Both the position numbers and the translations under genes were made by a program. The notes under the pieces are model-generated. The model was not told the origin of the DNA, searched no databases, and saw nothing but the letters and a program-made list of their open reading frames with translations. Below are positions 35,201-43,245 of a DNA stretch of 64,000 bases, piece by piece; the stretch's first letter is position 1; each line of letters begins with the position of its first letter. Origin of the DNA: Lotus japonicus (taxonomy: Eukaryota > Streptophyta > Magnoliopsida > Fabales > Fabaceae); assembly GCF_012489685.1 (NCBI RefSeq), contig NC_080044.1:82198732-82262731 (forward strand), read 5' to 3'.

Positions 35201-37617
35201 AGAGTCCAACCTCAGTTAAAGATGTGCAGAAGTTAACAGGAAGAATAACAGCTTTATCCAGGTTTCTTCCGTGTTCTGGGGAAAAATCAGCACCATTTTT
35301 TCAATGCTTAAGGAAGAACAAAACTTTTCAGTGGACTGAAGAATGTGAGAGGGCGTTCCAAAGTTTGAAGGATCATTTATCCAAGCCACCAATTTTAGCC
35401 AAACCAGTTCCAGGTATTTCATTATCAATGTTTATTTCCATCTCTGATAATGCAGTTAGTTCAGTTTTGTTGCAAGAAAATAAGGATGATATGAGGATCA
35501 TATATTTTGTGAGTCATGCTCTTCAAGGAGCTGAAATTAGATACCAAAAAATTGAAAAGGCTGCATTAGCTCTAATCATATCCGCCAGGAAATTAAGACC
35601 TTATTTCCAAGGCTTTCCAATTGTGGTAAAAACAGATTTGCCACTTCGCCAAGTTTTGCAAAAGCCTGATCTGGCTGGACGAATGGTTTCCTGGGCTGTT
35701 GAATTGTCAGAATTTGAAATCACTTTTGACAGGAAAGGTCTGGTTAAAGCACAGGTATTGGTGGATTTTGTTAATGAAATGTCTTCCAGTGAGAAAAATA
35801 TGGAAGTTGGCGAATGGAGTTTGTCTGTAGATGGTTCGTCTAATGTCAAGGGAAGTGGAGCTGGAATAATCTTAGAAGGGCCAGGTGGCGTGACAATTGA
35901 GCAGTCACTCAAGTTTGACTTTAAAGCAAGCAATAATCAGGCAGAGTATGAAGCTATAATTGCAGGTTTGAAGTTGGCGATCGAGATGGGGGTCAAGAGC
36001 ATAATGATTAAAACAGATTCTCAGATAGTTTCCAGGCAAATTCAGGGTGAATATCAGGCGAGGGACGCACAGCTGGCTAAGTATTTATTGAAAGCTCAGG
36101 GATTGATAAAGCAGATAGGCACAGTGCAGGTCAATTATGTTCCGCGAGAGGAGAATACAAGGGCGGATATTCTATCAAAGTTAGCAAGCACCAAGAAGCC
36201 GGGAAACAATAAGTCAGTTATCCAGGAAGTTTTAAGTAGCCCAAGTATCGAAGAAGATGAGACAATGATGGTGTTAACTTTAGCGAATTCAGATTGGATG
36301 GGGCTTATCAAACAGTGTTTGGAGGCAGAAGGCTCTAATGTGTTGACATTCTCTAAGGATCAAATTCGCGAGGCAAGTCGTTACACATTGTTGGGCGATC
36401 AATTGTACAGAAGAGGGATTGAAGTTCCTTTATTGAGATGTGTCTCTAAGGATGAGGCGGAAAGAATCATGTTTGAAGTTCACGAAGGTGTGTGTGCAAG
36501 TCATGTAGGGGGAAGATCTTTGGCGGCGAAAGTGCTCAGGGCAGGGTTCTATTGGCCAACTTTACGAGGGGATTGTATGGAATATGTGAAGAAGTGTGGT
36601 AAATGTCAAATTTATGCAGATTTACATAAGGCGCCGCCTGAGACTCTTAGCTCAATGAGTTCATCGTGGCAATTTGCAATGTGGGGAGTAGATATTCTGG
36701 GACCGTTCACTCCAGCAGGTTCTCAAATCAGATTTATTTTGGTGGCGGTGGACTATTTTACTAAGTGGATTGAGGCGGAATCAATGGCGAAAATAACAGC
36801 AGAAAAAGTCAAAAAGTTTTATTGGAGAAAATTGGTTTGCAGATTTGGCGTTCCAGCAACTATCGTCTCAGACAATGGAACACAGTTTACAAGCAGGAGT
36901 GTGAAGGATTTTTGTGCAGGAATGGGAATTGAGATGCGTTTCGCCTCAGTTGAGCACCCTCAGACAAATGGACAAGTGGAGTCAGCGAATAAAGTCATTC
37001 TCAATGGAATTAGAAAGCGTCTAAGCGAAGCTAGGGGATTATGGGCTGAAGAGTTAATCACGGTCATTTGGGCGTACAATACTACTCCTCAATCAACTAC
37101 TGGCGAATCACCTTTTAAGTTGACTTACGGGGTAGATGCAATGATACCAGCAGAGTTACAAGATGTAACTTTCAGGGTGGCAACTTATAATGAAGAGCAG
37201 AACGATATGAATAGAGTGGTTGATCTCAATTTAGCAGAGGAAACGCAAACAGAGGTTCGTTTGAGGCAGGCAATGGTAAAACAGAGGTCGGAAAGGCGAT
37301 ACAATTCTAGAGTGGTTCCGAGGCAAATGAGAGTTGGTGATTTGGTTCTGCGTAGGAAGGCAAAGGGGCCTGATGATTCGAAGTTATCACCTAATTGGGA
37401 AGGACCTTACAGGATTCTGCGAGAGCTTGGTCAAGGGGCGTATCATTTGGAGGAGTTATCGGGGCGAAGGGTCCAAGGGCTTGGAATGCACAGCATCTCC
37501 GTTATTATTACAGTTGAAGTGCAGGGTGGTTCGTTCGGTTTGTTTTGTGTTGTACAGTTTGTTTCAGTGTATGTTTGTCCAAGACTGTGTTTCGTTGTTT
37601 CAGTTTGTGTGTGTTGA
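32299..37617 (+). CDS. Gag-pol polyprotein of element B
   Basis: Unbroken frame of 1772 residues starting MVTRSGANGE. Gag fills about 1–430 and has a variant zinc knuckle, C367-x2-H-x4-H-x4-C380, with His at the usual second Cys. Protease has its active-site Asp at 515 in LLDQGSSADL. Reverse transcriptase has YVDD at 898–901. RNase H follows, then a second RNase H with Asp1178 in SVDGSS, the mark of the Tat lineage. Integrase has a His-His-Cys-Cys finger (1395, 1402, 1433, 1436) and catalytic Asp1465, Asp1525 and Glu1561 with the D-D35-E spacing. All catalytic residues are present. The last 40 or so residues are hydrophobic and low in conservation. No frameshift or stop separates gag from pol. 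Confidence 0.95.
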   Translation: MVTRSGANGERNHVQQNDVPPDVLQRIMDDLNELRQHNQQLQNQLTDLNQTQGLREGDRRMAETVVDFQPFTEEIANTAVPDNLKTLKLDSYYGDSDPKDHLVYFNTKMVIVGASDALKCKMLPSTFKKSAMIWFTTLPSRSIVNFTELSTKFLSQFSTSRAQKVTPATLFNIRQGVNETLQSYMGRFNQLSVHLEDKMPEICIAAFELGLRPVGLNSNLSRKPVETMVHLRERVQGYIREEQSDQIKNNRPNAVVTGQKQQFEARKGAVTDQYSKGWTERGNAGYNNRNRYDGRFDNRSNFKNRAQPYGVRGPGHSMTWTRNQNDRAVPLAVNLTEALHTCLEANVIRFPRQPKPSTGYVDKKKWCEYHRISGHNTDDCFTLKKEIDKLIKAGYMKQLEGRSNSDEAGTSTRRTEDGKEIEGGGQDRQSDGKAKGRIHSIFGGFRGGGMTNSARKRYVHSINAVYSNDWGSWATNQPDITFTVRDFEGVQPHEDDPIVVMLRIADYEIERVLLDQGSSADLIYGDAFEKLGLNESDLLPYDGSLVGFSGEKVFVRGYVELKTVFGEGKNAEAFAIKFLVVKCTSPYNVLIGRPSLNRLGAIISTRHLTAKYPLSKGGVGILKADQMVARKCYSESFKQYGHMGKKAVKEGHRVYEVDLEQSEIILDPREGFSEYKMKSEEETKAIQIGERNLKVGVNLTTSQENRLVKLLSENMDLFAWSARDLPGIDPEFICHKLALNPGVKPIVQFKRKMGEEKAEAVKVETNKLLEAGFIREVKYPTWLANVVMVKKANGKWRMCTDYTDLNKHCPKDSYPLPNIDKLVDRASGFGMLSLMDAYSGYHQIRMYQPDEEKTAFMTNQANYCYQTMPFGLKNAGATYQRLMDKVFDKQVGRNMEIYVDDMVVKSEEMVAHCSDLEEAFGELRKHNMRLNPEKCSFGIQSGKFLGFMITRRGIEANPDKCKAILDMQSPTSVKDVQKLTGRITALSRFLPCSGEKSAPFFQCLRKNKTFQWTEECERAFQSLKDHLSKPPILAKPVPGISLSMFISISDNAVSSVLLQENKDDMRIIYFVSHALQGAEIRYQKIEKAALALIISARKLRPYFQGFPIVVKTDLPLRQVLQKPDLAGRMVSWAVELSEFEITFDRKGLVKAQVLVDFVNEMSSSEKNMEVGEWSLSVDGSSNVKGSGAGIILEGPGGVTIEQSLKFDFKASNNQAEYEAIIAGLKLAIEMGVKSIMIKTDSQIVSRQIQGEYQARDAQLAKYLLKAQGLIKQIGTVQVNYVPREENTRADILSKLASTKKPGNNKSVIQEVLSSPSIEEDETMMVLTLANSDWMGLIKQCLEAEGSNVLTFSKDQIREASRYTLLGDQLYRRGIEVPLLRCVSKDEAERIMFEVHEGVCASHVGGRSLAAKVLRAGFYWPTLRGDCMEYVKKCGKCQIYADLHKAPPETLSSMSSSWQFAMWGVDILGPFTPAGSQIRFILVAVDYFTKWIEAESMAKITAEKVKKFYWRKLVCRFGVPATIVSDNGTQFTSRSVKDFCAGMGIEMRFASVEHPQTNGQVESANKVILNGIRKRLSEARGLWAEELITVIWAYNTTPQSTTGESPFKLTYGVDAMIPAELQDVTFRVATYNEEQNDMNRVVDLNLAEETQTEVRLRQAMVKQRSERRYNSRVVPRQMRVGDLVLRRKAKGPDDSKLSPNWEGPYRILRELGQGAYHLEELSGRRVQGLGMHSISVIITVEVQGGSFGLFCVVQFVSVYVCPRLCFVVSVCVC

Positions 37618-37680
37618 AGTCTACGTTTATTGGTTGTATCGTTTAAAACTATGTTTGTTGTGTAAGACTAGATTTGATGC

Positions 37681-37793
37681 ACTCTTTTCTCTACCCCAGG
37701 CGGGAGAGTTTTTAACGAGGCATCAATTATTAATGAATAACAGGTGTGCACTATTTTCTCTACCCCAGGCGGGAGAGTTTTTAACGAGGCATA
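37681..37793 (+). repeat. Two tandem stem-loop repeats in element B
   Basis: Copies at 37681–37724 and 37750–37793 start 64 bp after the gag-pol stop. They carry the same hairpin core as in element A (CTCTACCCCAGGCGGGAGAG), followed by TTTTTAACGAGGCAT. Confidence 0.9.
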
Positions 37794-38699
37794 ACCTTTT
37801 TAAAATGATCAAGGGCTTATCATTTTACTTATTTCTTTTACCCATAGCGGAAACTTATCAACTAAGGTCTATCAATTGGGCGACGTCAGACAATTGAGAA
37901 AAAAGTAAGTCTCTTAAAACAAGAGCATTCGGCCACGAATTCATAAGCACAGTCTTAAATTGGATTTAAGCTTGTCCAAACTAAGCACAAGTCTCCACGC
38001 GAGCATACTAATGAAATCAAATATGTTGACTTTGATTTCCATGAGTAACTATGTCAAAAATGAAAAATTTGACTAAGTTATGTACACAAAGGCCTTATGA
38101 TTCCAAAGTAGTTGATTAAGTTTAAACTTTAGCATATTTCATTATGTACGGCAAAATGTGGGAATAACGTATTCAACTAAACGACGAAGGAGGATCAAAT
38201 TTGGTGAAAGGTTAGTAAAAATTATTCATGTTAAGTTATACTTTGAGATTACTGATTGAAAGGTTAGTAAAGCGCGGTATTATTAATTATATTAATTTGT
38301 CTAATTGATCTAGTTGTTGTTGGATGAATTATGTTATTGAGATCGAAAGAATAACTTAATGGTTTCTATGTTAAGTTAAGATGTGATGTCTTCATAGAAT
38401 AGGAATAGGAACAAAAACATATTAAGTGTTGGAAACATGTTATTAAGTGTTGAAGTAATTTAGACGGGAGGCAGAACCATTAGAATTATGCAATTTGAGA
38501 GTTGATATATAGAAAACACATCATATTAATAGTGCTTGATAAACATTACATAATTATCTTAGGATAAACCGTGGAGCTAATTGCTCAACACTTACAGAGA
38601 TAAAGATAAAACATAGCAGATTTAACTAACTTAGAAAATAAAAAAAAAAGAAGACTAAAGGATAATTCATGTAGTACATATGCTTGAACAGGGGTGGAA
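37794..38699 (+). other. Non-coding block of element B, homologous to element A up to about 38132
   Basis: 37794–38132 matches 16853–17187 of element A, with stretches such as 'caattgggcgacgtcagaca' and 'gtctccacgcgagcatacta' shared. After about 38132 the similarity is lost. No gene on the plus strand. Confidence 0.8.
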
Positions 38700-40589
38700 C
38701 TAATGATTTTCTCCTTCGCCTTCATTGTTGTTGGCGTTCCCATCTTCTTCATTTTTATCTCCTTCATATTCTTCTTCTTCTTCCTCATCGCCAGTGTCAG
38801 GGTTGATCAACTTGCCATCAACAATCCTGGCATAAGGATTGGAACCGGCAAGGTTGATAGAAACTTGAGGATTTAAGAAAAGAATTTGCTCTTTGGCTTT
38901 TGAAAATCCAGCTTCCAACTGATCAAGGATGGAGTTTTTTAGTTCAGAAATTTCAGAATGTAACTTAGAGTTTTCATTCTTCAATTCAGAGTTGGCAGAA
39001 TTGAGTTCAGTGATTTCTGCTTGGGATTTCACAAGTTCTCCTTCCTTAACTTTCTGGGTGGCGCTCAAAGCTTCAGCATGTTTCTTCAAGCGCTCATTTT
39101 CCAGGGCCAAATCTGCGGCCTTCTTCTCACTTACTTTATTGGAGGAATCCAATAATTTCATCGTAGCCTTCATCTTTAGGATCTCTCTTTCTTTTTCTTC
39201 AAGTTGTTTGGCGGAATTAATCCCGTCAAAACCAGCGGTCTCCAGGTCGACCATTTTTGAAATAGCCGCAATTTCCAGTCCTTTTGTCATGATGGCTTGA
39301 CAAGCTTCCTTTAGCCCAATCCTTTTGATCTTTTCCTGATCCGCCTTGAACACCAAATTGGTTTCCACCAATGCGTTGAAGTCAATCTTTGAATCCCATA
39401 GTGAAGTTACCTCTTCAGAAGTAAGTTCTTCGAATTCCTTCAGCACGCTTTTCCATGTCGGGGGCGGAGCGCTTGAAGACCCACTTTGATGCGCCAAATG
39501 TTGAGGGTTATTCTTCATCATAAATTTCTCCATTGAAGGTTGAGATGCGTCCTTTCCTTTGGTTGGTTCCGGAGTTTCATTCCTTTTCTTTTTCTTTTGA
39601 GGGCGATTAGATTCAGTGCCTGAATGACTAGCATCGGCATCAATCAAAGTCTTCGCCGGGTTTCTTTTTTCTCTTGCAGCTTGTTGTTCACGACGGAAGC
39701 GTAGGATATCATCATCAGAAAGGCGAGTCATTTTCGCTGAAACAGAAAAGAAAAGTTAGATACAGCCAACACTTGAAATACAAAGATACTGAAATTCAAG
39801 AGTCATACCCACATATTCACCCAATTTGTTTTCATAATGGGCATTTAGAAATTCAGTGAGGTTCAAATCAATGCTAGATAGAAAGGTGCAATCTACCATT
39901 TCTTCAGGGGTAAGGGAATCATCAGGAAGTTTGATGATAGCTTCATAACGAGCGGTCCAGTAGAAGGGGAACTTTGGGCTTCCGTCATTGAAGTAAAAGA
40001 CGTCTTTGCATTTTTCAGATTCGTTTAGCCTAAAAAATTTCCCTTTGAATTGTTTGTAATGGCTTCTAAACAAGGTAAATAGACCTTTTCCCCTGGCGGC
40101 GGCTAAGGAAAGATATTCACCTTTAATGCTTCTACTACTGGTTTCAAAAAAGTAGAAAAATCTATTGCTCGTGGGTTCAATACCTAACAGTTGACACAAA
40201 AGTTCAAACGCCCTGAGGTATGCCCAACTATTACAGTGAAGTTGTGTCGGAGAAACATTTAGTAAAGTCAAAACGGTGCAGGTAAAATCTGAGAGGGGGA
40301 GTTTATACTTTAGGTCAGAGAAAATGTTTTCAAAGAAGTAGGTGTGGTTTTTTCCGTTAGGGTCAGGAGCCCCAAAGCAACAAGGTTCAGTAGGCGAGCA
40401 AGGAACTATGTCAAGGTACACATCTTGGCCGTCAGAACGAAAGGTATTTTCAGTGATTAAATCCATTACAGTTTTAACATTGCAGAATTTAGTAAACCTA
40501 GTTTTGACTTTGCTAGTAACCCACATATCAACTGCAAGGGTAGAAGTTTTAGAAGCTTTAGAGACTTTACGGGTGCGTTTTGCATCCAT
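38700..40589 (-). CDS. Antisense gene of element B, 'putative gypsy type transposon' family, two exons
   Basis: Two minus-strand exons, 39809–40589 and 38700–39736, flank a 72-bp GT–AG intron (39737–39808) and join in phase 1. The product is 605 residues, starting MDAKRTRKVSKASKTS. The first part (about 100–215) resembles the plant domain annotated as 'putative gypsy type transposon', with FYFFETSSRSIKGEYLS and GLFTLFRSHYKQFKGKFF. The second part is a long coiled coil (about 420–540) and an acidic Glu-rich end. Extra ORFs next to the 3' LTR, often antisense, are known in Tat elements, but their function is not established. The splice is inferred from sequence; it removes the in-frame stop of exon 1. 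Confidence 0.82.
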
Positions 40590-40947
40590 TTTGAAAAGAA
40601 TTCCTGAAATTGTAAAGGATTCAGGGGTTATGACATGTAGCGGGGTACAATTTGAGTTATAGTTGTGAAGGAGAGTAGTTTTTAAGAATGATTTGGGTAA
40701 AACAAGAAGCTGAAGAGGGAAAGATTTTCCATGAAGGGTTTAGTGTAGAAAGACGAAAAAATTGCACAAGCAGGTTGAGTGAGGAGTGCTTACCAGGAAA
40801 AGGATCTGATGAACTTGGCTAATTTGGGGGAGTTCTGGCAATGTTGGAGAACACTTGCAAGTAAATGCAGGAAACTTTACGAGTACACGAGGTTAGTAAA
40901 ATTTTTGAAAGAGAAGAGTGAAGTAGTTTGAGGTAAAAAATGATTGC

Positions 40948-40957
40948 TATATATAGA
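40948..40957 (-). promoter_or_regulatory. Probable TATA box of the antisense gene in element B
   Basis: CTATATATAG lies about 360 bp upstream of the minus-strand ATG at 40589, so the antisense gene may have its own promoter inside the element. Confidence 0.5.
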
Positions 40958-41589
40958 GAAACGGTGGAAGATGAAGAGATGAGTTAGAAAGGTGTGGTTA
41001 AAGGCACTTAAGGTAAATGATGAGCAAACGCGTGGTTTGCGTGAATCCACGCGTTCATTCAAGCCACACATTCAAATTCATCAAGGCGGTGAATCAGCGC
41101 GCCATAAAGAGACGACGTTTGGCAGAAAGGTAGCGATTGAATGAAGAGTGACGTCAGTTAATAGGTGAATGCGTCGTTTCGAGGAAGTCGAGTCTTTTCA
41201 GAGAAGAGTTACTCTATGAGTGGGTTTTAAATGCATATCTTAATTAATGTGAGTAGCATAGCTTAGGTAGGCCTTATGCATTACAAGTTTCAAGATATCT
41301 GTGGAATATTTGTGATGATTACAGCAGGTACAAAAATCCGGAAGGGGATTGATTTGGTGCACAGTGATTGAGGTGATGGGCAAAGCGTCATTTAGACATC
41401 ACGTGTCACATAGAAAGAATTATTTTATAATGATTAGCCTAGTAAATTTTTACTTTGTTGTTAGCCTTATTTCATTGAAGCCTGCGTGCTCATAAATTGG
41501 TTCACATTGTACACGGGCGTACCAGAAGTTGTGGGCCTCAATAAGACACTTTCGTTTTAGTTCTAAAACATCAGTGTCTTGTGGGCCTG
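40958..41589. other. Non-coding end of element B before the 3' LTR
   Basis: Upstream region of the antisense gene and the plus-strand 3' end. The last bases before the LTR (…GTGTCTTGTGGGCCTG) are shared with element A and are not a polypurine tract. Confidence 0.6.
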
Positions 41590-41815
41590 TGGACTGATAT
41601 GGGCGGACCGAATCACTTTACTTTGGGCTTATCACTATCGTGTAACAAATGGGCCGGGCAACCCATGGTCCAGCCGGGCCAAAACCCAAGCTATAAATAA
41701 AAGAGGACCGCCCAAGCGGTGGGGATCTTATCATTTCACGCATTTTACTCACTTTGTTTACTCTCGCTTGCTCTCGATATTGGTTAGCCTTAGTCTGCGG
41801 TTCCATACCGGAACA
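41590..41815 (+). repeat. 3' LTR of element B
   Basis: 226 bp, one mismatch to the 5' LTR, followed by GGGAC. Confidence 0.95.
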
Positions 41816-41820
41816 GGGAC

Positions 41821-43245
41821 ATATGTTAATTGGCTAGTATGTTTTTAATTGCTCTATGAATATGATCATAAGAGATTAATAAAGTAAGGAACTTTTATTA
41901 ACATTGCATGATTTAAAATATTTGTTATTTTATGAAATGTGCTAGCAAAATGCACTGTATACTTGTAATTAGTTTAAAGAGTAAAATACTACGCATTAGA
42001 AGAAGAAATTTAAGAATTGGTATTGAGTCACCTCTCATGTAAAAACACGGCAAAAATTCATTTAGTGAGCTTCGTCGACAGGATAATTTCGTAATCTGCA
42101 GTAATTTAAATAACTTTATATGTACACATACATAATTTATCTTCTATCTCATTTTCGGTTCGGATGAGGATCCTCTATAGTACAACCAACTACAGGGGAT
42201 GCAGTTCATGATCTGAAGATTAAAAATTATTTTAAATTTTTATTTATCAACATTTTGTTTATTCCAAAACAATTTTCAGTGGTGAAGATCTCTGCAGTTA
42301 CAACTTACAAATGTAGAAGATCGTAATCTCATTTTCACGCCCTTTTCTTTTTTCCTATTATATCCAAATTTATATCTTACAAGTTACAACCTCTCTTTCT
42401 TCTATTACTTTCTCTTTACCTATTATATATACACAATTTATCTCCCAATTTTATACGCATGTAGTTTCTCGATTTAGTTTCTTCAATTTCACTTCCCTTT
42501 GTAGCGTGAACGTATTATTTTCGATAATAAAATGCAACATTCACCAAATACCATTTGCTAATGCATTTCATACTCAGCTATTTGTCTATCTCTTATTTGA
42601 CACTTCACTTTGCCAGTACCAACTCTAATTTTGTAATGTAATAATAGACCTTTAATTATATATACCAACACATGTTGGCTCAATTGCAAGTAAATTTCCC
42701 ATTAAAAAATTGTGTTTGACTCCCGTTGTTGATGTTAGACTATATTGATGTACGTCTTTGTGCGATTTATAAGCATCTCTATAAATAAATTATGATCTCA
42801 GATACACGCTCTGACCTGTAGTAATGATTAGAGACCAAACCACCTCAGACATTTAACTATATTTTAAATAACATATTACATGTTAATATACGATAGTGTG
42901 ACATAATACTAATCAATTTTTTAATTTGTGTATAAGTTTAACCTTAGCCTGTTTTATAATAATTTTTAATTCAATATGGTCGGATAAAAATAATTTTTAG
43001 TAAGTTGAGTGTGAAGGCTATAGGCATATGATATCAATCATTGTATCCCACATTTATTTAATGATGATAAAGGTTTTAATTATTGATTACTGAACTAATG
43101 ATTGTAACTTTTGATGTTCCACTTACCCCACTGTCAATCCATATTTGCTTTTGTCCCTCTATATAATCAATCGTGTTCCCAGATTCCTGAAACCAAATCA
43201 ACCTTCTCTTTTCTCTACATTGATCGTTGTTAACAAAATACACAG
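41821..43245. other. Former 3' flank of ALDH-1, then promoter of ALDH-2
   Basis: AT-rich, no gene. The left end must contain the original 3' UTR or polyadenylation region of ALDH-1, moved away by element B. CTATATAAT at 43159–43167 is a probable TATA box for ALDH-2 (ATG at 43246). Confidence 0.6.

Larger units (their letters stand above)
32014..41820 (+). mobile_element. Element B: intact Ty3/Gypsy Tat-lineage retrotransposon (9797 bp plus GGGAC duplications)
   Basis: LTRs of 226 bp at 32019–32244 and 41590–41815 (TGGACTG…CGGAACA) differ at one position. Target duplications GGGAC are at 32014–32018 and 41816–41820. PBS-like TTGGCGCCCACCGTGGGG starts at 32245. One long gag-pol frame (32299–37617) has integrase after RNase H and a second RNase H domain, as in the Tat group. 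Downstream come stem-loop repeats, a non-coding block and a spliced antisense gene (38700–40589). The single LTR mismatch and open frames indicate a very recent insertion that may still be competent. Confidence 0.95.
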
